In this document: piece by piece, positions 41,725-50,683 of the stretch
Numbering within the stretch: position 1 is the first letter of the stretch
Layout of the letters: each line of letters opens with the position of its first letter
NCBI RefSeq assembly: GCF_018598225.1
Contig: NZ_JAHESF010000048.1
Location: 1-51,374, forward strand
DNA length: 51,374 bases
Origin: Chryseosolibacter histidinae
GTDB taxonomy: Bacteria > Bacteroidota > Bacteroidia > Cytophagales > Cyclobacteriaceae
Direction of reading: 5' to 3'
Notes under the pieces: model-generated
The model's database searches: none
The model's input: only the letters and a program-made list of their open reading frames with translations
Told to the model about the DNA's origin: nothing
Translations under genes and position numbers: made by a program

Positions 41725-42498
41725 ATGAGAAAAATACAACTCGGCGGCCTCGATCTCTGGCAATTTGAAAACCTGGAAAGAGAAACGTCTATCAACCATT
41801 TTGTCTCCGGAAGGAGCTCTAACCGTAACGGCAAGGAGTTCACGCTCAGCTACTCCAGCTCACCATACCGCGAAGAGGTGCAGCACAACAGGCGCCTGCT
41901 GGCAACCGCCATGGGTGTTGACGAGGCGCACCTTTATTTTCCATCGCAGGTTCACAAGACCCGGATCGTCAACGTAACCCGGAACACATCCAAAGACGAG
42001 CTGATGGAAACGGATGCCCTGATCACCCGCGAGAAGGGAATCTGCATCGCGGTAATGTCGGCCGACTGCGTGCCGATCCTTTTATACGATACCAAAAACA
42101 ACGTGGCCGGTGCTGTTCACTCCGGCTGGCGGGGTACTGTGGCCCGGATCCTGGAAAAAACACTCTTAGAGATGAAGCGCCGCTTCGGCACCGAAGGCAA
42201 AGATCTCGTGGCAGGCATCGGCCCGTCGGTAAGCCAGGAATCGTATGAGGTTGGCGAAGAGGTGGTAAATTCCGTAACAGAAGCTTTCGGAAAAGAAAAC
42301 AGGCTGATGATCCCCCAGGCTGATAACAAAGCCAGGCTCGATCTCTGGGAGGCCAACCGGATCCTGCTCCGCGAATTCGGTGTTGACGACTCGCGCATCG
42401 AAACATCAGACCTCTGCACCGTGAAGCACAACCAGCACTTCTTCTCCGCCAGGAAAGGCGATGCAGGAAGGTTCGCGGCTGGGATAGTGCTGGTGTAA
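41725..42498 (+). CDS. pgeF: Peptidoglycan editing factor PgeF (purine nucleoside phosphorylase-like, DUF152/YfiH)
   Basis: Protein of 257 residues. VMSADCVPILLYD and AGAVHSGWRGTVARILEKTL give the Cys and His ligands of the metal site; CTVKHNQHFFSARKGDAGRF gives the last part. This is the multicopper-polyphenol-oxidase-like fold. In E. coli PgeF removes wrongly incorporated L-Ser from peptidoglycan precursors; homologues also cleave purine nucleosides. The length is normal. Confidence 0.94.
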   Translation: MRKIQLGGLDLWQFENLERETSINHFVSGRSSNRNGKEFTLSYSSSPYREEVQHNRRLLATAMGVDEAHLYFPSQVHKTRIVNVTRNTSKDELMETDALITREKGICIAVMSADCVPILLYDTKNNVAGAVHSGWRGTVARILEKTLLEMKRRFGTEGKDLVAGIGPSVSQESYEVGEEVVNSVTEAFGKENRLMIPQADNKARLDLWEANRILLREFGVDDSRIETSDLCTVKHNQHFFSARKGDAGRFAAGIVLV

Positions 42499-42506
42499 AC
42501 ACCAAA

Positions 42507-42712
42507 ATACCGTTCACGCAAAGATCGCAAAGGAACCGCAGAGATCGCAGAGAATACTGGTAGTACTCATCTAATCTGTGCAGATCTGCTTAAATCACTT
42601 ATTCAATATTGCCGGAGAACGCAAAGCTTCGCTGACGCTCATTCACGGTAGCTCTAATGTCTCCGCGGCCCTCTGCAATTTCTTCGCGTCCTCCGCGGTT
42701 ATGCATTTCTGC
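42507..42712. repeat. Mirrored repeat, family ACGCAAAGATCGCAAAGG, with AAGCTTCGC core
   Basis: Left arm at about 42517-42553 (ACGCAAAGATCGCAAAGGAA, CGCAGAGATCGCAGAGA). AAGCTTCGCTGACGC is near 42624. Right arm at 42660-42705 (TCTCCGCGGCCCTCTGCAAT, CTTCGCGTCCTCCGCGG). It lies between the convergent pgeF and ABC genes. Confidence 0.75.
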
Positions 42713-42714
42713 AT

Positions 42715-44511
42715 TCATTCACTCTCGAGATAACGTTTGGCCTGCATGGTGTAGAGGTCGGCGTATTTCCCGGCGAGCTGCATCAACTGGCGGTGTGAGC
42801 CCTGCTCGATGATCTTGCCGTGCTCCAGCAGCAGGATCTTATCGGCATTTTTTACGGTGCTGAACCGGTGGGTGATGAGGATCACCGTTTTTCCCTGTGT
42901 ATTACTTTCAAGCGAGCTGAAGATCTTTTCTTCCGTTACAGCATCGATGGAGGCGGTGGGCTCGTCCATGATGGTGATGGAGGCATTGCGATAGAACATG
43001 CGGGCCACAGCCAGGCGCTGATGTTGCCCTTTGGAAAGATCGATGCCGCCCTTGAACTCCTTCCAGATAAGCTGGTCATAATCGGTAATGAACTCATCGG
43101 CACCCGAAAACCTGGCTGCCTGCCTGAGCCGGTCGTCGTCATAGTTGGCAGCGATACGTCCCACGCCGATCGACTCCCGTATGGTGAGGTTATAGATAGG
43201 AAAATCCTGAAAGAGAATGCCGATAGCGCTTTGCCAGTCTTCGAGGTTGAGATCACGCAGGTCGGTGCCGTTGATAAAGATGCCTCCCTCTGTGGGGTCA
43301 TAGATGCGGCAGAGCAGTTTGATGAGGGTGGTCTTACCTGAACCATTGACGCCCACGATGGCGATCTTCTCTCCCGGCTCGATGGTGAACGAGAGCTGCT
43401 GCAACACCAGCGGGCTCTCGCCAGACTCGTTCGGATAGCGGAACGAAACATTCCTGAATTCAATGCGCGGCGGCGTTGGGAACGACACGCGTTGTGCGTT
43501 GGCTTTGGAAGTGATCTTGGGCCGGAGCTCGAACAGCTCAAACCAACGGGCGGCATAACGCGCAGCTTCTTCTGTGAACGAAATGGACTCGACGTATCCG
43601 TTTACCGTCTGGTAGAACCGTGTATACGTATTGAACGCCAGCAGAAGCCCGCCTACGGCAATCGTTCCGGCCAGTGCTTCGGTGGTCATCAGTGCAATGG
43701 CCGCGAACAGGAACAGGAGGTACCACAAGCTCAGCACGCCATAAGAGATGGACTTTTTGCGTTCGGCCACCGTGATCTTTTTATTGAACGTAACTTTCTT
43801 ATCGCGGATCTGATCCTTCAGCCACGTTTTCAGCTTCAGCAGGATCACATCAACAGCCTTCTGCAGCTCTTCAAAATGCGATATGCGGTTGCCGATCACC
43901 CGGTGGTCGTCGATGGATAAATACCTGACACGAAAAACTTCCATGCTGTATTTCTTGTAGAAGAAGTAGACCGGCGCGGAGGCGAGCACGGCGAAGAGCA
44001 CCAGCCACGCATTCAGCGACCACAGGATGCCGATGGAAGTAATGATGCCCGCAAAGCTTGTGGCCGAGCTGAAGATAAAGTCCTGCAGGTTCAGCACCGC
44101 GCCACTGCCCCACTCCTGGGCGCCGCGTAACAAGGTCTGGTACGAGTTGCTTTCAATGGTGCCGATATCCAAGCCGCCCTGCTTGTCTATCTTATACAGC
44201 TCGAGCTGAACACTCTGCTGCATGCGGAATTTCATCCGGAAATATCCTACAACATTACCAACGATGGTGGGCACCAGGAACGAGAGCCCGAGGATGACAG
44301 AAGAGCGGATCAGGCCTGTTGTGTCACTGAGGCCCTGCTTGATCCTCACGATCTCGTCTACAATAGCCGAAAAGCTGGTGAACTGAAGGTATACGATAGC
44401 GCCCTGGAAAACATTCAAAAAGATCAGGAGCAACAGCAACCTCCTGTTCGTCTGCCATGCGAATGACAGTGACCGGATGGTCACCGAAAATATGTTTTTA
44501 CTGCTTTTCAT
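42715..44511 (-). CDS. ABC exporter, fused permease and ATPase
   Basis: Protein of 598 residues, a half-transporter that should dimerise. Six helices span about residues 1-300 (SLSFAWQTNRRLLLLLIFLN at the start). The ATPase has Walker A GVNGSGKTT with K393, a signature variant LSKGQHQRLAVAR in place of LSGGQ, Walker B SITIMDEPTASID and the switch His in ILITHR. Lipid or peptide export is typical. It is transcribed alone. Confidence 0.93.
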   Translation of the reverse strand: MKSSKNIFSVTIRSLSFAWQTNRRLLLLLIFLNVFQGAIVYLQFTSFSAIVDEIVRIKQGLSDTTGLIRSSVILGLSFLVPTIVGNVVGYFRMKFRMQQSVQLELYKIDKQGGLDIGTIESNSYQTLLRGAQEWGSGAVLNLQDFIFSSATSFAGIITSIGILWSLNAWLVLFAVLASAPVYFFYKKYSMEVFRVRYLSIDDHRVIGNRISHFEELQKAVDVILLKLKTWLKDQIRDKKVTFNKKITVAERKKSISYGVLSLWYLLFLFAAIALMTTEALAGTIAVGGLLLAFNTYTRFYQTVNGYVESISFTEEAARYAARWFELFELRPKITSKANAQRVSFPTPPRIEFRNVSFRYPNESGESPLVLQQLSFTIEPGEKIAIVGVNGSGKTTLIKLLCRIYDPTEGGIFINGTDLRDLNLEDWQSAIGILFQDFPIYNLTIRESIGVGRIAANYDDDRLRQAARFSGADEFITDYDQLIWKEFKGGIDLSKGQHQRLAVARMFYRNASITIMDEPTASIDAVTEEKIFSSLESNTQGKTVILITHRFSTVKNADKILLLEHGKIIEQGSHRQLMQLAGKYADLYTMQAKRYLESE

Positions 44512-44731
44512 AACGTTATTGACAAAAGGTCTTTTGAAGCGTTTAATGGATGCGAGAAACTAATGTACTTATTTGTTTCGTATTTGTCAAAATATCGTTT
44601 TCTCTGCCAGAAAGATTCGCCAACCAGGAGTTACTGGCATTTATCTTGCTCGTTTTACAGGTCTCACTCCGTTGGCCTGGTCTATTGTTTAACACCGCTG
44701 GCGATCCATTCGTTACATTAAATATTCTTTT

Positions 44732-45166
44732 ATGAGATCATTATACATCCTCATTTTAGCCCTGGCTGCCCTTGGGGTGAAAGGGCAATCAGCACAGCCT
44801 TTCAAAGGAGCAAACAAGATCGTCTTCGAGTGCAAAGATTCGGGAGAAGACCTGTACGTCAGGCTTGGCAAACACCTGATCTCGAAGGGATATATGATCG
44901 TGGCTGATAAGGACTTTCTGAACATCAGAACAAAGCGTCGAAGCTTTTCCGATTTCTCCAATTATGTCTACGCCATTAACAGCATCATTGAGAACAACAG
45001 GGTGAGCTTCACCATCGACATTGCCGATGGGTCAGCAAATTCTTCACGAACCATGGCCTGGCGCCACGCAACCTGGCCCGCGGGGATCAGCAAGGGTGCC
45101 TATGAGCATTTTCTGGAGTACATGATAGGGTTCGAAAAATTGAACGTCTATTACGAGGAGTATTGA
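44732..45166 (+). CDS. Secreted protein of unknown function
   Basis: Protein of 144 residues. The signal peptide is MRSLYILILALAALGVKGQ. QPFKGANKIVFECKDSGEDL, LGKHLISKGYMIVADKDFL and FTIDIADGS suggest a compact alpha/beta domain like those of small Bacteroidota secreted proteins. I cannot name a family. Codon use matches the neighbours. Confidence 0.72.
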   Translation: MRSLYILILALAALGVKGQSAQPFKGANKIVFECKDSGEDLYVRLGKHLISKGYMIVADKDFLNIRTKRRSFSDFSNYVYAINSIIENNRVSFTIDIADGSANSSRTMAWRHATWPAGISKGAYEHFLEYMIGFEKLNVYYEEY

Positions 45167-45581
45167 GCCTGCAGCGGCTTGCGTTAACCGGAATAAGACT
45201 TTTATCATTCCTTTACCCGGTGAAAGTTTACGTCCACCCGACCGGGCAAACAGAATTCCGGACGGCCTAATCGTGAGCTTCACAGAAATACCAATGACAT
45301 CGGGCATATTTAGCATGTAATTCGCCGTACACTTCACAAGGTTTTCGAAACTGCTTTTACAGGCGAGCTGAAACAAGCTGCAATTCCTGGTAATGATACG
45401 CCCGAATAACGTCCAAACTTTCCGATGCCAATGGCAAAATTTTTGACGGGATATTCAACAGGGTGTAGACTTTTTTCAACGCTTTTACCTTGTTAACAGG
45501 GTCCATGCAGAAACAATCAAACCTTTGAATTATGGCATAATAATAACGGCAGTAATCGTTATTTAACACAAAACAAGTAAA
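45167..45581. other. 415-bp gap, possible small minus-strand frame
   Basis: A 49-codon minus frame (45357-45506) has a protein-like sequence (VNKVKALKKVYTLLNIPSKI) but no evident start site or partner. No repeat of the kinds seen elsewhere is present. The promoter of the four-gene run at 45582 must be near its right end. Confidence 0.35.
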
Positions 45582-46112
45582 ATGATGAACTCTATTCGAA
45601 ATTCGTTCCGGGTACATGCCATCGTGCTGCTATTGGCAGTGATGGTTTCCGCATTCGGCTGCAAGAGTAAAAAGAAGGCCATGGAAGCCGCGGCGGCCGA
45701 AAAGGCGAGAATGGAACAGGAGGCTGCCCTGAAAAGACAGCAGGAAGAAGAAGCACAAAGGAAAAGGGATGCTGAAGAGCAGGCGCGAAGAGATGCCGAA
45801 GCAGCGAAAGAAGCCAAGGGCAGTGCACCTTACGCCAGGCTTGGTCAGTATTTCGAATCGATTGCCAGCTCAGGCAGCCTGACCTCCGCTAACAGCAGCA
45901 TCAGCGAAGCCCTCACCATGTTTGCATCGCCCGATACCCCGGTGCTCATTGTGATCAGCGAATCAGGTGGCCAGAAAGATTATGACCGGCCCACCACCAT
46001 CATCTCGTACCTCAATTACCTGAAAGATCAGAAAAAGAACATCAATAAGATCGAGAAGCTTCAGTTCGACAGCTCAGGCAAGATCACGGAAGTAGAGCTC
46101 AGGAAAAATTAG
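45582..46112 (+). CDS. Lipoprotein with a charged coiled coil
   Basis: Protein of 176 residues. A lipobox is visible in AVMVSAFGCKSKKK. Residues ~28-75 are a Lys/Glu/Ala-rich coiled coil (AAAEKARMEQEAALKRQQEE and on). The C-terminal ~95 residues are globular (SAPYARLGQYFESIASSGSL, VLIVISESGGQKDYDRPTTI). It is the first of four same-strand genes ending in the LRR protein. The function is unknown; a periplasmic tether is plausible. Confidence 0.76.
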   Translation: MMNSIRNSFRVHAIVLLLAVMVSAFGCKSKKKAMEAAAAEKARMEQEAALKRQQEEEAQRKRDAEEQARRDAEAAKEAKGSAPYARLGQYFESIASSGSLTSANSSISEALTMFASPDTPVLIVISESGGQKDYDRPTTIISYLNYLKDQKKNINKIEKLQFDSSGKITEVELRKN

Positions 46113-46173
46113 TTCAAAGTTTGAGGTTTCAAGTTTAAGATTTAAGGTTAAAAGTTTAAAGTTAAAATCAAGT
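46110..46173. repeat. Degenerate tandem repeat, family GTTTAAAGTTTAAG
   Basis: Units such as GTTCAAAGTTTGAGGTTTCA, AGTTTAAGATTTAAGG and AAGTTTAAAGTTAAAATC fill the short gap between two co-directional genes and touch the upstream stop codon. A related patch is at 8126-8152. Confidence 0.7.
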
Positions 46174-46174
46174 T

Positions 46175-46759
46175 ATGCGTATCATTCAATATAAATATAT
46201 GCTCACGGCGATGGTCTGTGTTTTGGTTGCAGGAAACCTCTCGGCGCAGACCGGTGATATCAGCCCGGAAAGAAAACAGGCCATCGATTCACTTGCACTG
46301 GAAAAAGTGCGGGACCTGAGCAAGTACATCAGCATCATCGGCAACAAAAAAACCGCGTTCTCAGAAGCCAGCCGGGTAATGGACAGGGCCGAAGAGCTTT
46401 TTGCTCCCGGCAGCGAGATGGGTGTTTCATCGCTCAACCGGAAAGAAGTGAACTATTACAAGGTGCGCCAGTATTTCGAACGACTGATGGCGCTGAACTA
46501 TGACCGCGTGTCGATCCAGTGGTACGACATCCACTACATCAGTGACCTGGAAAGACAACCCGACGGACGGTACGTTGGCGTGGTCACCATCTACCAGCGT
46601 TTTGAAGGTGTGTCTGACGATGGCATGAAATACAAAGACACCACGAAAAAAGATATCACCATTTATGTAGACCGGAAAAAGACCCAGATAGCAGGCCGCA
46701 CCGTAGAGTTCTGGGACGTGCTGCTGGGGGATATCCGGGTGACGGAGACGGGAGCGTAA
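46175..46759 (+). CDS. Secreted protein of unknown function
   Basis: Protein of 194 residues. A signal peptide ends near NLSAQ. KVRDLSKYISIIGNKKTAFS, SLNRKEVNYYKVRQYFERLM and YVGVVTIYQRFEGVSDDGM suggest a SnoaL/NTF2-like or similar cone fold with a C-terminal strand (FWDVLLGDIRVTETG). It is second in the four-gene run and shares general style with the 46810 protein. No family is recognised. Confidence 0.74.
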   Translation: MRIIQYKYMLTAMVCVLVAGNLSAQTGDISPERKQAIDSLALEKVRDLSKYISIIGNKKTAFSEASRVMDRAEELFAPGSEMGVSSLNRKEVNYYKVRQYFERLMALNYDRVSIQWYDIHYISDLERQPDGRYVGVVTIYQRFEGVSDDGMKYKDTTKKDITIYVDRKKTQIAGRTVEFWDVLLGDIRVTETGA

Positions 46760-46803
46760 GCAGTAGGCAATAGGCAAATGGGCAGTAGGCAAATAATGCA
46801 GGG
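46757..46803. repeat. Degenerate tandem repeat, family CAGTAGGCAATAGGCA
   Basis: GCAGTAGGCAATAGGCAAAT then GGGCAGTAGGCAAATAATGC lie just after the stop codon. There is one orientation only. Confidence 0.7.
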
Positions 46804-46809
46804 ATATTC

Positions 46810-47679
46810 ATGATCAATCCAAGATCTAAAATCATAAAGCTGAGATCGTACTTCGTAAATCTTCTTATTCTTTCATTCATCACGCTCTCGCTGCCACTCC
46901 GGGCGCAGCTGGTGGGAGACGATGATGATGAGAGCAAGCTTTATGCGGAATCGAAGCAGGTGAACCAGTTCTTCAGGAGGTTTAATGGGGAGGAAGACGA
47001 GAAGGGAAACCGGTATTATCCCCGTGATAAGCAGTACCGCAGTGACAAGCTCCGAAAAAAATATCTCGGCATCCTGTTCGACGAAAGTAATGCCGGTATC
47101 AGCAACGCGCTGAAAGTTGAGTTCAGCAAATACATCCTGGAAAAACCCGAATCGTCCATCCTGAAATTTCACGGGGGCAATTGGTTCTCGGAAGTGAACG
47201 CCACCTTTACTTCGGGTGGCAAGAACCAGACGGTAACACTGTTCATGGAGCTGGAGAAAGATCACCTCGGCAGCAAGTGGGTGATCAGCCGGGTACATGC
47301 CGATATGTTCGAGCCGTACTTCGTGAGGGATACCACCAAGGTAGGACGGTTCCTTCATCCGCTGAGTCACGAGCTCGATTTCATGAACCTGCGAAAAGCG
47401 CTTTCGAACAGCGATAGTGTAAGCCAGTTCACGGTGAAGCGGTTCAAACCAGATCACCTCTCCGTCTTTCTTTACGAGATCAAAAAAGGCAACCTGAAGT
47501 TCAGGTCCGTCGAGCAGGTGAAGTTCCACTTCTTCCAGATCGGCGGCTGGTATTTCGAGATCTCACAGTTCAACAGGCCAGGCTACAACACGGGCTGGCT
47601 GATCTCCAACCTCGTCAAGCTCAACAACGACGCTGAAAAAGATCTTTTAAGAAAGCATCTGTATTATGAATCGAAATAA
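46810..47679 (+). CDS. Secreted protein of unknown function
   Basis: Protein of 289 residues. The hydrophobic stretch LLILSFITLSLPLRAQ after a basic N-terminus is a signal peptide. The mature protein is acidic at first (LVGDDDDESKLY) and includes FFRRFNGEEDEKGNRYYPRD, GISNALKVEFSKYILEKPES and WVISRVHADMFEPYFV. The 3' end overlaps the LRR gene start by 14 bp, so they are coupled. No family is recognised; it may bind the LRR protein. Confidence 0.76.
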   Translation: MINPRSKIIKLRSYFVNLLILSFITLSLPLRAQLVGDDDDESKLYAESKQVNQFFRRFNGEEDEKGNRYYPRDKQYRSDKLRKKYLGILFDESNAGISNALKVEFSKYILEKPESSILKFHGGNWFSEVNATFTSGGKNQTVTLFMELEKDHLGSKWVISRVHADMFEPYFVRDTTKVGRFLHPLSHELDFMNLRKALSNSDSVSQFTVKRFKPDHLSVFLYEIKKGNLKFRSVEQVKFHFFQIGGWYFEISQFNRPGYNTGWLISNLVKLNNDAEKDLLRKHLYYESK

Positions 47680-50230
47680 GCTGTGGCTGATCACGGTCTC
47701 GTTGGTGCTGCTGCTGGCTTCGGGCGCAGAAGCGCAGAAAAGCAAGTCGCAGAAGCCTGCGAAAAAACCTGCCGTTCAGAAAACCAAAACCACGCAAAAG
47801 CCGGCCGCACCTGCCGGGAAGAAAACCGCTGAGGAAAAAACACCACCGGCCGATGCCACGGAAGACGAGAAAAAAGTGAGAGACATGGTGGCGTTCCTGG
47901 AGTATATGCTCAACACGCTCGGCAACAGCGCCACCTCCAACCGCGACAAGGATGTGCTCATTACGGAAAGCTTCTCGAAAGTTTTCCGCGACGCCAAAGT
48001 ACAGGTAGAAGATGACCTCGACGAGGAAAGGGATGTGATCACCAATAAAGATGTAGTGGCCTACCTGAAAGATGTGGACTTCTTCTTCAAGGATGTGAAG
48101 TTCGAGTTCACCATCGAAAGTATCAAAAGAGGCACCATGGCTGGCGCGCCCGCCGAAGCTTCAGCGAAGGCGGGAGGAAAACATTTCTATAAGGTCTCGC
48201 TGCGGCGGAATCTTTCCGGAACTACTTCTGAAGGCAAGCCGGTGAACAACACCATGCCCCGTTACATCGAGGTCAACTTCGATCCCGACAACCAGGATCT
48301 CAAGATCGTAAGCATCTACACCAACGAATTCGATCAGCGTGAGGCACTGACCAGCTGGTGGAAGGAGCTTTCGTACGAATGGCAGGCCATCTTCAGGCGA
48401 AAACTGAACCTGACCGACAGCGTTACCTTCAGCGACATCCAGGACATCACCGCCATCGAAGAGCTGGACCTCAGCGATAACAAATACATCCAGAACATCG
48501 AGCCGCTGGCGCAACTTCCCGCCCTGCAGCTGCTCAACCTCTCGCATACAGGCATCACCGACCTCACCCCCATCCGCAATCTCACAGAGCTGGTAGAGCT
48601 GAACGTGGCCCACACTCCTGTAAAAGATCTGGCTCCTCTGAAGTATTCCAGCAAGCTGGTGAGGCTCAACATCAGCCACACCCAGGTAAACGACATTACT
48701 GTGGTTGAAAAGATGCCCGGCCTTCAAAACCTCGAGGTCAGCGCAACACCCCTCTACGATCTTACACCCCTGGCTGGGCTCACCGGTCTGCTGAACCTCA
48801 ACCTGTCACTGACACCGTTGTACGATCTTTCTCCCCTGGCTAACCTTACACAATTGATGGAGCTGAATGTCTCCGGCACCGCAGTACGGGATCTCAATAC
48901 CCTGAAAGGATTTGCAAACCTCGCCGTGCTCAATATCGACAGCACCCGCATCGAGAACTTCAGCGCACTGGCAAGTCTTCAGAACCTGAAAGAGCTGCAC
49001 GCGAACCAAACGTTGATCGCAGACCTGCAGCCCCTTCAAAAGCTGACGCACCTTGAAAAGATCTACTGCGACCAGACTCCCATCACGCGCACCAGGGCCG
49101 ATGCTTTTATGGCGACCAACCCCAGGGTATTGGTGGTTTACGACTCCAAAGACCTGAAGCTGTGGTGGGACAGCCTCGCACCGGAATGGCAGAACATTCT
49201 AAGCAAAACAGCCAACATAGGGCTGATGCCCACGAAGGAAGAGCTGGCCAGGGTCACCAACCTCGACTCTGTCAACTTCAATGGAAACCGCTCCATCCAA
49301 AGCCTGGAACCACTGCGCAGGCTTCTCAAGCTTCGGGTGCTGCTGGCTGGTAAAACATCGGTGAAGGAGCTCTCGCCGCTGCACGAACACCGTGAGATCA
49401 GGCACCTCGACATTAGCGATACGGAAGTGAGCGATCTGTCTGTTGCCAGGCAATTCACCAGGCTAAAGGTATTACAGGCTGACAGGAGCAAGATCGAAAG
49501 CATTGAGCCCCTGTATGGCGTCAGCACACTCGAAAAGCTCTATGCCGACCAGACTGTGGTTCACGATATCACTGCCCGCGAGCTGCTGGAAAAGAATCCC
49601 CGTTGCCTCATCGTTCATAAGACCGTTCACCTGAACCGGTGGTGGAACAGTCTTTCACCCGACTGGAAGGAAGTGTTCAGGGCACAGATGGGAAGCGACA
49701 CCACCACAACACGCGAGAATCTTCATCGCCTTGCCGAACAGGAGAAGCTGCACTTTAAAGATGCACCGGTGAATGATCTTTCGGCGCTGAGCGAGTTTGT
49801 ACGGTTAAAAGAACTGCACTTCTCCGGAACGGCCATCCACTCCATTCCGCCACTGGAGAACATCCGGTCATTGCGATCGCTGCACGCCACCAGCAGCCCG
49901 CTTCAGCAGATCGGCGCTGTTGGGCTGCTTACTGAACTGGAAGACCTTGACATTTCCAACACACCGGTGGATGAGCTGAAACCTCTCGGCGCGCTGCAAC
50001 AGCTCAGGCGGTTCAACTGCGCCGGTACACAGATCAAAAAGCTCGATCCACTCGAGCGGATGGAAAACCTGGAATCCCTCGACTGCTCCAACACGCGGGT
50101 AACCAATCTCGACCCGGTGGCGCACCTCCCCCTGAAAACGCTGAAGTGCTACAACACCAAAGTATCCGGCAAGGAGGTAGAGAACTTCAAAAAGGGCAAT
50201 CCTGAATGTAATGTCGTGTATTATCGGTAA
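47666..50230 (+). CDS. Large secreted leucine-rich-repeat protein with three WW-headed LRR blocks
   Basis: Protein of 854 residues. A signal peptide ends near GAEAQ; residues ~18-70 are a Lys/Ala/Pro-rich linker; ~75-225 form a globular domain. Three blocks follow, each headed by a WW motif (W231-W232 in WWKELSYEWQAIF, W500-W501 in WWDSLAPEWQNIL, W659-W660 in WWNSLSPDWKEVF) and each holding SDS22-like repeats (LxxLNLSHTGITDLTPIRNL type). Blocks end in NPxxxVVY-like segments. It probably binds a surface or periplasmic partner. An in-frame palindrome at 48149-48174 encodes PAEASAKAGG. Confidence 0.88.
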   Translation: MNRNKLWLITVSLVLLLASGAEAQKSKSQKPAKKPAVQKTKTTQKPAAPAGKKTAEEKTPPADATEDEKKVRDMVAFLEYMLNTLGNSATSNRDKDVLITESFSKVFRDAKVQVEDDLDEERDVITNKDVVAYLKDVDFFFKDVKFEFTIESIKRGTMAGAPAEASAKAGGKHFYKVSLRRNLSGTTSEGKPVNNTMPRYIEVNFDPDNQDLKIVSIYTNEFDQREALTSWWKELSYEWQAIFRRKLNLTDSVTFSDIQDITAIEELDLSDNKYIQNIEPLAQLPALQLLNLSHTGITDLTPIRNLTELVELNVAHTPVKDLAPLKYSSKLVRLNISHTQVNDITVVEKMPGLQNLEVSATPLYDLTPLAGLTGLLNLNLSLTPLYDLSPLANLTQLMELNVSGTAVRDLNTLKGFANLAVLNIDSTRIENFSALASLQNLKELHANQTLIADLQPLQKLTHLEKIYCDQTPITRTRADAFMATNPRVLVVYDSKDLKLWWDSLAPEWQNILSKTANIGLMPTKEELARVTNLDSVNFNGNRSIQSLEPLRRLLKLRVLLAGKTSVKELSPLHEHREIRHLDISDTEVSDLSVARQFTRLKVLQADRSKIESIEPLYGVSTLEKLYADQTVVHDITARELLEKNPRCLIVHKTVHLNRWWNSLSPDWKEVFRAQMGSDTTTTRENLHRLAEQEKLHFKDAPVNDLSALSEFVRLKELHFSGTAIHSIPPLENIRSLRSLHATSSPLQQIGAVGLLTELEDLDISNTPVDELKPLGALQQLRRFNCAGTQIKKLDPLERMENLESLDCSNTRVTNLDPVAHLPLKTLKCYNTKVSGKEVENFKKGNPECNVVYYR
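48149..48174. repeat. In-frame REP-like palindrome inside the LRR gene
   Basis: CCCGCC (48149-48154) and GGCGGG (48169-48174) flank GAAGCTTCAGCGAA. It matches in type the palindromes at 14609-14640 and 17482-17507. It keeps the reading frame open and adds about nine residues (APAEASAKAG). Confidence 0.75.
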
Positions 50231-50268
50231 ACAGGGATGACATCCTTTTTGAAGGATGTCATCCCTGT
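50231..50268. terminator. Bidirectional terminator between convergent genes
   Basis: ACAGGGATGACATCCTT (50231-50247) pairs perfectly over 17 bp with AAGGATGTCATCCCTGT (50252-50268), with loop TTTG. It begins right after the LRR stop codon and overlaps the end of the globin gene. It should serve both genes, though T tracts are short. Confidence 0.85.
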
Positions 50269-50639
50269 TCGTCTCCCCTGTTCACCATGAACATGGCGGT
50301 GGGCACAAACCGTTTGAACAGCTCGTCTTTCAATGATTCATCAATGGCAAGGCTTGTGATGGCGGCTGACATACATGAGAGCCAGGCTACAGCATCGTCT
50401 TCACCAATGGGGTGTGGTATGTGGCGGGCGCGCAATCTCGGGTGACCATATTGCTCCGAATACAAAGGTGGCCCGCCCAGGAATTGGGTCAGGAATAATC
50501 GTTGCTTTTCCTTGATCACATTCTTATCTGTCTTGAACAAGGGAGCGATCTGCTCATTTGCAAAAACCAGGTCATAAAAACGGTCTACCAACAACCGCAG
50601 ATTCTCCTCGCCAAGCCGTTCAAAAATTGTAGGTTCCAT
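50259..50639 (-). CDS. Truncated haemoglobin, group II-like
   Basis: Protein of 126 residues from ATG 50639 (MEPTIFERLGEENLRLLVDR); upstream codons lie in repeat DNA. LFKTDKNVIKEKQRLFLTQF, GGPPLYSEQYGHPRLRARHI (proximal His region) and DAVAWLSCMSAAI, with Trp at G8, match the group II (GlbO/YjbI) type. It binds oxygen or nitric oxide in the cytoplasm. The small size is normal. Confidence 0.92.
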   Translation of the reverse strand: MEPTIFERLGEENLRLLVDRFYDLVFANEQIAPLFKTDKNVIKEKQRLFLTQFLGGPPLYSEQYGHPRLRARHIPHPIGEDDAVAWLSCMSAAITSLAIDESLKDELFKRFVPTAMFMVNRGDEQG

Positions 50640-50649
50640 GAGCGCAAAG

Positions 50650-50683
50650 GTAAGGCACGAGGTACGATTTACGAAGTGCGATC
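50650..50683. repeat. Repeat patch, family TACGAGGTACGA
   Basis: GGCACGAGGTACGATTTACG then AAGTGCGA, between the globin start and the SWIB terminator. It is related to 23977 and 16891. Confidence 0.65.

Noticed and set aside
45357-45506. Minus-strand 49-codon frame in the 45167-45581 gap.
   Set aside because: Protein-like but short, with no start context and no partner; noted only in the gap entry.
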